Source: Mycobacterium triplex
Lineage (GTDB): Bacteria > Actinomycetota > Actinomycetes > Mycobacteriales > Mycobacteriaceae
NCBI RefSeq assembly: GCF_000689255.1
Contig: NZ_HG964446.1
Coordinates: 5,445,784 to 5,509,783 of the forward strand
DNA: 64,000 nucleotides
Direction of reading: 5' to 3'
Shown piece by piece: positions 1-7,712 of this stretch. The stretch's first letter is position 1. Every line of letters starts with the position of its first letter. The notes under the pieces were generated by a model, which was not told the origin of the DNA, made no database searches, and worked only from the letters and a program-made list of their open reading frames with translations. The position numbers were made by a program, and so were the translations under genes.

Positions 1-159
1 ACACAGTGCGTCGACTGGGTCGTCGAACGGCTTTAACCCGCCGGCCATCGGCGCGCAAACCGCCCAGCGTGTCAGCACAGGTTGTGGGCGTTAGCTGGAC
101 TAGAGTGCGGCACAGTGACGGGTCGTCGCTGACCTGCACAAAGCCTGCGAGGAGAAGCC

Positions 160-933
160 ATGCGGGAACTCAAATTGGTTGGGCTCGACGCCGACAGCAA
201 ATACATCATCTGCGAGGGCGACGGCCCCGACGATCGGTTCAAGCTGGCGGCCGACGATCGGCTGCGTGACCTGCTGCGTGGCGAGGTGGCGCCGCCCGAG
301 CAACCGCACCTCGACATGGAAGTCACCAACATGCTGAGCCCCAAGGAGATTCAGGCGAAGATCCGGGCCGGCGCCTCCGTCGAGCAGGTGGCCGCGGCGT
401 CGGGCTCAGACCTCTCCCGGGTTCGCCGGTTCGCCCACCCGGTGTTGCTGGAGCGCTACCGCGCCGCCGAGCTGGCAACCGCCGCGCATCCGATGCTCGC
501 CGACGGCCCCGCGGTGATGACACTGCTGGAGACCGTGTCCGCCGCGATGGTCACCCGCGGCCTGAACCCAAGCGGGCTCAGCTGGGACGCGTGGCGCAAC
601 GAGGACAACCGCTGGACCGTGCAGCTGGCCTGGAAGGTCGGTCGCTCCGACAACCTGGCGCATTTCTTCTTCATTCCGGGAGCCCACGGCGGAACGGTCA
701 CCGCGGCCGACGATGCGGCCAGCGAGCTGATCGACCCGGACTTCGAGCGTCCGCTGCGACCGCTCGCGCCGGTGGCCCACGTCGAGTTCGACGAACCCGC
801 GCCAGCGGCGGCCGCGGAGCCGGTCGCACCCGCTGCGACCCCTGATCCGCCGGTGCACAGCCGCCGCGGCAAGCCGGTCATTCCGGCCTGGGAGGACGTG
901 TTGCTCGGGGTGCGCTCGGGCGGACAGCGCTGA
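160..933 (+). CDS. sepH: Septation protein SepH (DUF3071), Rv0883c-like
   Basis: SepH is an actinobacterial cell-division protein that acts on FtsZ in the cytoplasm. The 257-aa product has the family layout. A conserved N-terminal DUF3071 region contains a helix-turn-helix-like segment at about residues 60-100 (SPKEIQAKIRAG, then SDLSRVRRF). An Ala/Pro-rich linker follows, then a conserved tail at about 236-254 (GKPVIPAWEDVLLGVRSG). The ATG follows a GGAG at a good distance. The 159 bases upstream hold no recognisable gene and presumably carry its promoter. The stop abuts the stop of the convergent DUF2537 gene. In M. tuberculosis the orthologue lies beside serC, which would be just outside the window. 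FtsZ regulation is family knowledge, not visible here. Confidence 0.9.
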   Translation: MRELKLVGLDADSKYIICEGDGPDDRFKLAADDRLRDLLRGEVAPPEQPHLDMEVTNMLSPKEIQAKIRAGASVEQVAAASGSDLSRVRRFAHPVLLERYRAAELATAAHPMLADGPAVMTLLETVSAAMVTRGLNPSGLSWDAWRNEDNRWTVQLAWKVGRSDNLAHFFFIPGAHGGTVTAADDAASELIDPDFERPLRPLAPVAHVEFDEPAPAAAAEPVAPAATPDPPVHSRRGKPVIPAWEDVLLGVRSGGQR

Positions 934-1221
934 CTACGAGAGCGTGAGCGCGAGCAGCGCCAGCCACGCGATCGTCACGCCCACTCCCGCACCGAGCACG
1001 AACCAGCGCAGCACCGGGGTGCGCCGCCAGCCCCACAGTGTCGGCGCCAGTCCGCCGGCGGCCACCACATTGAGCCCAACAGCCAACAGTGGATGCACCC
1101 GGACCAGCCCGAGGCTGAGCACCACGATCGCGACGCCGGTCACCGCGGCGACAAACCCAGCGACCGTCAAACCCGTTGCCCAGGGCACAGACTGGGTGCG
1201 CTGGCTGAATTTGTCGCTCAT
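934..1221 (-). CDS. Small membrane protein, DUF2537 family (Rv0882-like)
   Basis: A 95-aa protein with three hydrophobic segments (about residues 17-40, 44-66 and 70-94), separated by short basic loops, so probably a three-helix inner-membrane protein of unknown function. It is the last gene of a minus-strand operon. Its ATG overlaps the TGA of the rRNA methyltransferase gene (ATGA, 1218-1221), which indicates translational coupling. Length and position match Rv0882 as I remember it. No motif suggests an activity. Confidence 0.75.
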   Translation of the reverse strand: MSDKFSQRTQSVPWATGLTVAGFVAAVTGVAIVVLSLGLVRVHPLLAVGLNVVAAGGLAPTLWGWRRTPVLRWFVLGAGVGVTIAWLALLALTLS

Positions 1222-2042
1222 TCGCCGAGCCTAGCCCGCTCGTAGAACGCCAACGCCGCGGCGGTCGCGACGTTGAGCGAGTCCGTGCCGCGCGACATCG
1301 GGATGCGTACGCGCAGGTCGCTATGCCTCAGGGTGGCCGGCGTCAGACCCGGGCCCTCGGCGCCGACCAGCACCGCGACCCGGTCGTCGCGCGCGGCCGC
1401 CATCGCCTCGGCCAGCGCGCAAGCCTCGGCGTCCGGGGTCATCGCCAGCAGCCGGAATCCGCGTGCCCTCAGCATCCCGAGATCGGCGGGCCAGTTCGCC
1501 GAGCGGGCATACGGCACCAGCAGCGCGTGCCCCATCGACACCCGAACGGCGCGGCGGTAGAGCGGATCGGCGCACCCGCTGCCGAAGACGACCGCGTCCA
1601 CACCCAGGCCCGCCGCGTTGCGGAAGATCGAGCCCAGGTTCTCGTGGTCGTTGACGCCTTCGAGCACGGCGATGGTCCGCGCGCCCTCGACCAGCTGCTC
1701 GACGGACGGCTCGAGCACCCGTCGCGCGGCGGCCAGCACCCCGCGGTTGAGATGGAAGCCGACCACCCGCGCCATCACGTCGGCCGATGTTCGGTAGAAC
1801 GGGGCCCCGGCGCCTATCAGGTCGTCTTTGAGTTCATCGAGGCGGCGCTCGGTGCCCAGCAGCGCGTGCGGGGTGAACCGGGACGCCAGCATGCGTTGGA
1901 CGACCAGCACACCCTCGGCGATCACCAGGCCCTTGCCGGTGGGCAGATCCGGACGCCGGTCGATGCTGTTGAGGTCGCGGAAATCGTCGAGCCGCGGGTC
2001 GTCGGGATCGTTGACGTCCTGGACATCCAGGCCCGGGCTCAC
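1218..2042 (-). CDS. TrmH/SpoU-family RNA 2'-O-methyltransferase (Rv0881-like)
   Basis: Predicted SAM-dependent RNA ribose methyltransferase of the SPOUT (TrmH/SpoU) class. All three family motifs are visible in the 274-aa product: motif 1 around N135-R141 (ENLGSIFRNA), motif 2 at about 227-233 (GAEGPGL) and motif 3 at about 255-264 (SLNVATAAAL). The N-terminal 110 residues form the substrate-binding part. The GTG start at 2042 overlaps the TGA of the upstream marR gene (GTGA) and reproduces the expected N-terminus; the reading frame stays open further upstream but only through marR. The exact target nucleotide cannot be read from the sequence. Confidence 0.87.
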   Translation of the reverse strand: MSPGLDVQDVNDPDDPRLDDFRDLNSIDRRPDLPTGKGLVIAEGVLVVQRMLASRFTPHALLGTERRLDELKDDLIGAGAPFYRTSADVMARVVGFHLNRGVLAAARRVLEPSVEQLVEGARTIAVLEGVNDHENLGSIFRNAAGLGVDAVVFGSGCADPLYRRAVRVSMGHALLVPYARSANWPADLGMLRARGFRLLAMTPDAEACALAEAMAAARDDRVAVLVGAEGPGLTPATLRHSDLRVRIPMSRGTDSLNVATAAALAFYERARLGE

Positions 2043-2470
2043 GGGCTTTCGTCGACCAGCGCCAGCATCAAGTCGGCGGCCTCGCGAAGGGTGGCGCGTT
2101 TGTCCTGGTCCATCGTCGCGAGCTGCTCGGCCAGCCATTCCTGGCGAGCGCGCCGGGCCGCTTTGACCAATTCGGCGCCGGACTCGGAGACCGAGACCAA
2201 GACCTGCCGGCCGTCGACGGGGTGTGGGGTGCGGTCCACGAATCCCTCGTCGGCGAGCGAGGCGATCACCCGCGTCATCGACGGGGGCCGGACGCGTTCG
2301 CGAATCGCCAGGGCGCCGGGCGTCATCGCGCCCTCGTTGGCCAGCGTCGTCAATGCCGACAGCTGCGAAAGCGACACCGGGGAGGACGGATTCCGGAACC
2401 GCAGTTGGCGCGCCAACCGCATAACCGCCAACGACAGGTCGGCCGCCAGCCGCGCATCGCTGTCAGGCAT
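2039..2470 (-). CDS. MarR-family transcriptional regulator (Rv0880-like)
   Basis: A 143-aa winged-helix repressor-type protein. The core contains the recognition-helix region (ALAIRERVRPPSMTRVIASL) followed by the wing with the typical D-G-R turn (HPVDGRQVLVSV), flanked by dimerisation helices. It is first in a three-gene operon with an RNA methyltransferase and a DUF2537 membrane protein, joined by 4-base overlaps. The 130-bp gap to the divergent DUF2530 gene probably carries its promoter and operator. The ligand is unknown. Confidence 0.88.
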   Translation of the reverse strand: MPDSDARLAADLSLAVMRLARQLRFRNPSSPVSLSQLSALTTLANEGAMTPGALAIRERVRPPSMTRVIASLADEGFVDRTPHPVDGRQVLVSVSESGAELVKAARRARQEWLAEQLATMDQDKRATLREAADLMLALVDESP

Positions 2471-2600
2471 GGCGCGAGGTTACATCGGAACTGCAGAATT
2501 CGGGCTGAGAAACGTCGAACGGTGGCCTAGGACGCATTCGCTGGGACGGCCGCCGCAGCCCGCGCCTTGGCAACATCGGTTGCGGGTTAGATTGATCGCG

Positions 2601-2876
2601 ATGAGCGCCGAGCCTGGTCCGAGTCCCGAGCCGCCACCGCTGCCACCCGTGCTGCTGCAGGTGTGGCCGTTCATCACAATCGGCGCCGTGGGCTGGCTGA
2701 TCGCTGTGGCCGCCGCGTTTCTCGTTCCCGCCCTGGAGAGTTGGCGTCCAATTGCGCTGGCCGGACTAGGAACCGGCGTGGTCGGCACGACCATCTTCTT
2801 GCTGCAACTTGCCGGTGCCCGCCGGGGCGAGCGAGGTGCGCAGACGGGCCTGGAAACCTTTCTCGACCCTAAATAG
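2601..2876 (+). CDS. Small membrane protein, DUF2530-like (Rv0879c-like)
   Basis: A 91-aa protein with a Pro-rich N-terminus (residues 5-16), two transmembrane helices (about 20-45 and 50-70) and a basic C-terminal tail. The ATG at 2601 is chosen because the upstream part of this open frame is antisense to the methyltransferase and marR genes. It is followed after 18 bp by an SRPBCC gene on the same strand. Function unknown; assignment to DUF2530 rests on size, topology and position. Confidence 0.7.
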   Translation: MSAEPGPSPEPPPLPPVLLQVWPFITIGAVGWLIAVAAAFLVPALESWRPIALAGLGTGVVGTTIFLLQLAGARRGERGAQTGLETFLDPK

Positions 2877-2894
2877 CTTCTGTCGGGAGGAACG

Positions 2895-3350
2895 ATGGTA
2901 GCCCCGCTACTACAAGCGCACATCGACATCGACGCGCCGGCCGCGACGGTCTGGGCGTTGATCTCCGATTTCCGGCGGATGCCCGAGTGGAGTCCGCAGT
3001 GTCGCTGGATGAAGTCGTTCGGACCGCTGCGTCCCGGCACCCGCACGCTGAACCTGAACCGGCGCTTGGGCTTGTTGTGGCCGACCACGGCCACGGTCGT
3101 CGAGGTCATTCCGGAGCAGAAGCTGGCGTTCCGGGTCGACACCAACCGGACGATCTGGACCTATGAGCTCGAGCCCCACGGGAATGGGACCCGCGTGGTC
3201 GAGAGCCGGCACGCCGAAAACGGCCTCAGCGCGTACTCGACCTTGTCGATCAACGCGTTCCTGGGTGGGACGGCGAACTTCGAACGCGAGTTGCTCGAGG
3301 GCATGAACGCCTCGCTAGCGAGGATCAAGTCCGCCGCCGAGAAGAGCTAG
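2895..3350 (+). CDS. SRPBCC (START-like) family protein
   Basis: A 151-aa single-domain helix-grip protein, predicted to bind a hydrophobic ligand in the cytoplasm. The start (HIDIDAPAATVWALISD) and the segment FRRMPEWSPQCRWMK are characteristic of the polyketide-cyclase/dehydrase branch. A GGGAGGAACG Shine-Dalgarno sequence precedes the ATG. In M. tuberculosis this position, between Rv0879c and Rv0877, is occupied by PPE13 (from memory), so the locus differs. The stop overlaps that of the convergent DUF3027 gene (CTAG). No substrate can be inferred. Confidence 0.82.
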   Translation: MVAPLLQAHIDIDAPAATVWALISDFRRMPEWSPQCRWMKSFGPLRPGTRTLNLNRRLGLLWPTTATVVEVIPEQKLAFRVDTNRTIWTYELEPHGNGTRVVESRHAENGLSAYSTLSINAFLGGTANFERELLEGMNASLARIKSAAEKS

Positions 3351-4354
3351 TCGGGCGAGTCAGTCACGGATTCCGCTGGTTCCGAGGCGGTTTCGGGGCG
3401 CTGCGGCGGTTCGGCCGTGTCGACCGTGTCGGCCGTGTCGGCCGTGTCGACCGTGTCGGCCGTGTCGGTTACAGCCTCCGGCACCTCCGATGTCTCGGCC
3501 ACAGCCTCGGGCGGCTCGGACACCTCTTGCGGCGCCCCGGCCGTCTCGGCCGGAGGGTCGGGCGGCTCCATGACGTCGAGGACGCCGTCGTCGTAGGGCT
3601 CGAACGCCGGCGAGCCGCTGCCCACCGGGGCCGGTGTGTCGGAATGTGCGCCGCAGCCGTATTGCTTGTCGACGATGTGCCCGTCGGCGGAAAGTTCGTT
3701 GCCGCACACCCCGAACATGGCGCCCAGCGATCCGGCCAGCGGCAGGAAGAAGCCGCAGTCGCGGCACACCCGCTTGGTGGACCGCGCCATCGCCGAGTCG
3801 GGACCGTAGTCCCCGGTGTGCCACCGCTCGGCAGCGTCGGCCCGGCCCCACAGACCCATCACCCAGCGCCGGCCCAGCCCGACTTCGGCGGCGGTCTCGT
3901 CGACTTGCGGGTCGCCGCTGGACATGAAGCCGGGAACCAGCCGCTCGTCGTTGGCCGCCGGGGGCAGCAGATCGCCGGGGCTCAAATCCCCTTGCCGCAC
4001 CCGCCGATCCCAGGGCACCCAGTCGGGCGCCAGCAGCGACGTCGGCCCAGGAACCAACACAACCTCGCTGATCGTTGCCTGGTCGGCGCCGGGGTAGGCC
4101 GCGACGACGGCGGCCCACTGCCACCCGCTGTAGCCGGGCAGGTGAGCCAGGAAGCGGTGGGTGGCGGCGTTCGGGTCTTCGTAACTGACGCCCAGGTAAT
4201 CCCCGACCGCGTCGGGACCGCTGAACTCCTCGACGGCCGCCCTGGCCTGGTCGACGGCGCCCCGAAGCACCGCCGCCAACCCTTCGGGCCACTCGGCCAC
4301 GGTTGCCACGGCGGACTGCTCGGTGAGCCCGGTCACGCTGTCTTCTCCATGCAT
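3347..4354 (-). CDS. DUF3027 protein with acidic repeat tail (Rv0877-like)
   Basis: A 335-aa actinobacterial conserved protein of unknown function. The body (about residues 1-230) carries the family features, including a cysteine cluster CRDCGFFLPL then FGVCGNE and YGCGAH, which looks like a metal or structural site. The last 90 residues are low-complexity, acidic and threonine-rich, with reiterated DTADTVDTAD units from short DNA repeats at about 3412-3470. Start: the ATG at 4354 gives MHGEDSV. The frame stays open upstream, but only through the promoter region of the divergent MFS gene. A downstream GTG (VTGLTEQ) is an alternative. Confidence 0.72.
   Translation of the reverse strand: MHGEDSVTGLTEQSAVATVAEWPEGLAAVLRGAVDQARAAVEEFSGPDAVGDYLGVSYEDPNAATHRFLAHLPGYSGWQWAAVVAAYPGADQATISEVVLVPGPTSLLAPDWVPWDRRVRQGDLSPGDLLPPAANDERLVPGFMSSGDPQVDETAAEVGLGRRWVMGLWGRADAAERWHTGDYGPDSAMARSTKRVCRDCGFFLPLAGSLGAMFGVCGNELSADGHIVDKQYGCGAHSDTPAPVGSGSPAFEPYDDGVLDVMEPPDPPAETAGAPQEVSEPPEAVAETSEVPEAVTDTADTVDTADTADTVDTAEPPQRPETASEPAESVTDSPD
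3412..3470. repeat. Short tandem repeat in the DUF3027 coding tail
   Basis: Reiterations of a 9-base unit (gtgtcggcc / gtgtcgacc) read in frame on the minus strand as alternating DTA and DTV tripeptides. Because the unit is a multiple of three, copy-number change would lengthen or shorten the acidic tail without a frameshift. Confidence 0.75.
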
Positions 4355-4392
4355 CGCGTCTCCAATACTAGGTGGGCGAGATGCACCGGGTC

Positions 4393-4442
4393 GCCCCTCG
4401 GTATAAGTTGGCGAGCCACGCCCGGTTGCCCCCCGGTATAAG
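4393..4442. promoter_or_regulatory. Direct repeats (CGGTATAAG) in divergent promoter region
   Basis: Two near-identical blocks, gcccctCGGTATAAG (ending 4407) and gcccccCGGTATAAG (ending 4442), are spaced 35 bases apart between the DUF3027 gene and the MFS gene. TATAAG resembles a mycobacterial -10 element, and the second copy lies 14 bases before the MFS GTG. They could be tandem promoters or a direct-repeat operator. Inference only. Confidence 0.4.
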
Positions 4443-4455
4443 ACAGAATTGATTT

Positions 4456-6135
4456 GTGTCTGGACGGCGGCGTGATGATCCGGGCCGAGTGGCCAGCAAC
4501 CCTGGCCGCCGGACCCGCAATGGGTCGACGAATCAGCACCCGGGCATGGCCAATTACCCCACCGACGACGCGGACTATCGACGCTCGCGCCGCCCACCAC
4601 CGCCGCCCAGCGCCAACCGCTACCTGCCGCCGCTGGGCCGGCGGCAAGAACCGGCCCGCGACGACCCGCCGCCGCGCCGCGCCTCCCCCGGTGAACGGAT
4701 CACCGTCACCCGCGCCGCCGCGATGCGCAGCCGCGAGATGGGCTCCCGAATGTACTGGATGGTCCAGCGGGCGGCCACCGCCGACGGCGCCGACAAGTCC
4801 GGCCTCACGGCGCTGACGTGGCCGGTGGTGGCGAACTCCGCGGTCGACTCGGCGATGGCCGTTGCGCTGGCGAACACGCTGTTCTTTGCTGCGGCCAGCG
4901 GGGAGAGCAAGTCCAAAGTCGCGCTGTACCTGTTGATTACGATCGCGCCGTTCGCGGTGATCGCACCGCTCATCGGTCCCGCGCTGGACCGTTTGCAGCA
5001 CGGCCGCCGCGTCGCGCTGGCGCTGTCGTTCGCGCTGCGCACCGCGCTGGCGGTGCTGCTGATCATGAACTACGACGGCGCCAGCGGCAGTTTCCCGTCG
5101 TGGGTGCTTTATCCGTGCGCGCTGGCGATGATGGTGTTCTCGAAATCTTTCAGCGTGCTGCGCAGCGCGGTGACACCGCGGGTCATGCCGCCGACCATCG
5201 ACCTGGTGCGGGTCAACGCCCGGCTGACAATGTTCGGTCTGCTCGGTGGCACGATCGCCGGCGGCGCGATCGCGGGCGGCGTCGAATACGCCGGGACAAA
5301 CCTGTTGCAGCTGCCCGGAGCGCTGTTCGTCGTCGTCGCGGTCACAATCGCCGGCGCGATGCTGTCAATGCGGATACCGCGCTGGGTCGAGGTGACCGCC
5401 GGCGAAGTCCCCGCCACCCTGAGCTATCGCCAGGACAGCGAGCCACTGCGGCGCAGCTGGCACAAAGAATTCAGCGGGGCACTCCGACAGCCGTTGGGCC
5501 GCAACATCATTACCTCGCTTTGGGGAAACTGCACGATCAAGGTGATGGTCGGGTTCCTTTTTCTGTATCCGGCGTTCGTCGCGAAGTCGCATCAAGCCAA
5601 CGGGTGGGAGCAGCTGGCAATGCTGGGCATCATCGGCGCCGCGGCCGGGATCGGTAACTTCGTCGGCAACTTCACCAGCGCACGGCTGAAGCTGGGCAGG
5701 CCCGCCGTGCTGGTGGTGCGCTGCACCGTGGCGGTGTGCGCGGTCGCCCTGGCCGCCGCGGTGGCCGGCACCCTGATGGCGGCCGCCATCGCCACGCTGA
5801 TCACCTCCGCCGCCAGTGCCATCGGCAAGTCGTCGCTGGACGCATCCCTGCAAGACGACCTGCCCGAAGAATCCCGGGCGTCGGGATTCGGGCGCTCGGA
5901 GTCGACGCTGCAGCTGGCCTGGGTGCTGGGTGGCGCAGTGGGGGTGATGGTCTACACCGAGCTGTGGGTAGGCTTCACGGCCATCAGTGCGATCTTGATC
6001 CTGGGGCTGGCACAGACGATCGTCAGCTTCCGAGGCAACTCGCTGATTCCGGGCCTCGGAGGTAACCGGCCGGTGATGGTCGAGCAGGAAGGCACGCCCC
6101 GCGACAGCGGCATGACCTCCGCGGTGCCGAAGTGA
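4456..6135 (+). CDS. MFS-type multi-pass membrane protein (Rv0876c-like)
   Basis: A 559-aa protein with a cytoplasmic, Pro/Arg-rich N-terminal region of about 115 residues followed by roughly twelve hydrophobic segments. The first pair is connected by the loop APLIGPALDRLQHGRRVAL, which matches the MFS loop 2-3 signature (G-x3-D-R-x-G-R/R). It is therefore a probable transporter or transporter-like membrane protein of unknown substrate. The GTG at 4456 is used; an ATG at 4546 (MANYPTDD) is an alternative because the residues between are weakly constrained. The stop overlaps the GTG of the DUF2771 gene, so the two are co-translated. Confidence 0.78.
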   Translation: MSGRRRDDPGRVASNPGRRTRNGSTNQHPGMANYPTDDADYRRSRRPPPPPSANRYLPPLGRRQEPARDDPPPRRASPGERITVTRAAAMRSREMGSRMYWMVQRAATADGADKSGLTALTWPVVANSAVDSAMAVALANTLFFAAASGESKSKVALYLLITIAPFAVIAPLIGPALDRLQHGRRVALALSFALRTALAVLLIMNYDGASGSFPSWVLYPCALAMMVFSKSFSVLRSAVTPRVMPPTIDLVRVNARLTMFGLLGGTIAGGAIAGGVEYAGTNLLQLPGALFVVVAVTIAGAMLSMRIPRWVEVTAGEVPATLSYRQDSEPLRRSWHKEFSGALRQPLGRNIITSLWGNCTIKVMVGFLFLYPAFVAKSHQANGWEQLAMLGIIGAAAGIGNFVGNFTSARLKLGRPAVLVVRCTVAVCAVALAAAVAGTLMAAAIATLITSAASAIGKSSLDASLQDDLPEESRASGFGRSESTLQLAWVLGGAVGVMVYTELWVGFTAISAILILGLAQTIVSFRGNSLIPGLGGNRPVMVEQEGTPRDSGMTSAVPK

Positions 6136-6620
6136 AACGTGGTGTGGCCGTTGCGCTTGCGGTCGTGGTCGTGCTGCTGGCCGGGGGTGCCGGGGTCGGC
6201 ACGTGGTGGCTGCTGCGCGATTCCGGTCCGCAGCGACCGGAGATCAGCGCGTATTCGCACGGGCACTCGGTCCGGGTGGGGCCCTACCTCTATTGCAACC
6301 CGCTCAACCTCGATGACTGTCAGCAACCGCGGGCGCAGGGCGACCTGCGAGTCAGCGGCAGCCATCCGGTGCAACTGTCTGTACCCGAGGCGATTTCGCG
6401 CGCACCGTGGCGGTTGCTGCAGGTTTACCAGGATCCCGCCAACACCGCGACCAGCATGTTCCGGCCCGGCACCCGGCTGGCGGTCACAATCCCCACGGTC
6501 GACCCGCAACGCGGGCGGCTGACCGGAATAGTAGTGCAGCTACTGACTTTGGTGGTCGACCCGTCGGGCGAGCTGCGCGACGTCCCACACGCGGAATGGT
6601 CGGTGCGGCTCGCGTTTTAA
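6132..6620 (+). CDS. Exported/membrane-anchored protein, DUF2771 (Rv0875c-like)
   Basis: A 162-aa protein with an N-terminal hydrophobic signal or anchor (about residues 4-29) and an extracytoplasmic beta-rich domain containing CNPLNLDDCQ (probable disulfide) and a conserved C-terminal segment (PHAEWSVRL). It starts with GTG inside the stop region of the MFS gene (GTGA overlap), so a joint role at the membrane is plausible. No enzymatic motif is seen. The family assignment is from memory of Rv0875c. Confidence 0.72.
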   Translation: MKRGVAVALAVVVVLLAGGAGVGTWWLLRDSGPQRPEISAYSHGHSVRVGPYLYCNPLNLDDCQQPRAQGDLRVSGSHPVQLSVPEAISRAPWRLLQVYQDPANTATSMFRPGTRLAVTIPTVDPQRGRLTGIVVQLLTLVVDPSGELRDVPHAEWSVRLAF

Positions 6621-6635
6621 CCTTCCCGCTGTCAT

Positions 6636-6699
6636 AGGCCGAATGTGGAGTTGCTGGGCCAAAACGGGCTGAATTCGCCCGACAAGTCGACGTTCGGCG
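6636..6699. terminator. Imperfect hairpin between convergent genes
   Basis: GCCGAATGT near 6639 can pair imperfectly with ACGTTCGGC at 6691-6699, with an inner CGGGC/GCCCG pairing. It lies between the DUF2771 stop and the GST-like gene stop. There is no T-run, as is usual in mycobacteria. Low-confidence bidirectional terminator. Confidence 0.35.
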
Positions 6700-7698
6700 T
6701 CACGAGAGAGCCGGCACTCGCTCGCCCTCGACCGGCGGCCCGGGCGGCGTGCCGTCGCCGAAAGGCCTGCCCCCCAAGGCTTCCCGGCCGTGGTCGGTAA
6801 GCCAGCCGCTCAAATCCGGGCCCTTGGGCACGATACGGGTCGGGTTGATGTCGGCATGCACGATGTAGTAGTGCTGCTTGATCTGCGCGAAGTCGACCGT
6901 GTCACCGAAGCCGGGCGTCTGGAACAGATCCCGCGCGTATGCCCACAGCACCGGCATCTCGGACAGCTTGCTTCGGTTGCATTTGAAGTGACCGTGGTAC
7001 ACCGGGTCGAACCGGGCCAGCGTGGTGAACAGTCGCACGTCGGCCTCAGTGATGGTGTCGCCCACCAGGTATCGCTGGTCGGCCAGGCGATCACTCACCC
7101 AATCCAGTGCGGTGAACAGCCGGTCGTAGGCGGCGTCGTAGGCGTCCTGCGAGCCCGCGAAGCCGCAGCGGTACACCCCGTTGTTGATCTCGGTGTAGAT
7201 CCGCTTGCCGACCTCGTCGATCTCGTCGCGCAGCCGCTCGGGGTACAGCTCGGGCGCGCCATCGCGGTGATACGCGGTCCACTCGGTGGACAGGTCCAGC
7301 GTCATCTGCGCGAAGTCGTTGGTGACGACGGCACCGGTCGGAACGTCGACGATCGCCGGGACGGTGATCCCCTTGGGGTAGTCCGGGAAGCGCTTGAAGT
7401 AGGCGTCTTGTAGCCGCGGGATCTTCAGGACCGGGTCCACGCCACCCGGGTCGAGGTCGAACGTCCAGCTGCGCTCGTCGTGGGTGGGTCCGCAAAACCC
7501 AATGGAGAGAACATCTTCCAGGCCCAGCAAGCGTCGGACGATGATGGCGCGGTTTGCCCACGGGCAGGCACGTGCGACGACCAACCGGTACCGGCCCGCT
7601 TCGACGGGATAGCCGTCGCGGCCGTCGGCGGTGATGCGGGTGGTGATGTAATTGGTGTCGCGGGTGAATTCGCCGGCACCGGCAACGTAGGTGGCCAT
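6700..7698 (-). CDS. Glutathione S-transferase-like (Xi class/YqjG-type) reductase
   Basis: A 332-aa protein of the glutathionyl-hydroquinone reductase/ECM4 family. An N-terminal thioredoxin fold has the family's catalytic-cysteine motif ACPWA (Cys45), and GFCGPTHDERSWTF follows. The C-terminal all-alpha domain carries LVGDTITEADVRLFTTLARFDPVYHGHFKCN, which is diagnostic. In mycobacteria, which make mycothiol rather than glutathione, the physiological thiol is probably mycothiol (inference). The likely activity is reductive removal of thiol adducts from quinones or chlorinated aromatics. The ATG at 7698 is the start; upstream frame is non-coding. It lies 14 bp after fadE10 on the same strand. 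Confidence 0.83.
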   Translation of the reverse strand: MATYVAGAGEFTRDTNYITTRITADGRDGYPVEAGRYRLVVARACPWANRAIIVRRLLGLEDVLSIGFCGPTHDERSWTFDLDPGGVDPVLKIPRLQDAYFKRFPDYPKGITVPAIVDVPTGAVVTNDFAQMTLDLSTEWTAYHRDGAPELYPERLRDEIDEVGKRIYTEINNGVYRCGFAGSQDAYDAAYDRLFTALDWVSDRLADQRYLVGDTITEADVRLFTTLARFDPVYHGHFKCNRSKLSEMPVLWAYARDLFQTPGFGDTVDFAQIKQHYYIVHADINPTRIVPKGPDLSGWLTDHGREALGGRPFGDGTPPGPPVEGERVPALS

Positions 7699-7712
7699 GG
7701 GAGACAATTCTG

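Noticed and set aside
1323..2876. A 517-codon plus-strand frame spanning the rRNA methyltransferase and marR genes.
   Set aside because: Most of it is antisense to two clear minus-strand genes; only the last 91 codons (from 2601) form a credible membrane protein.
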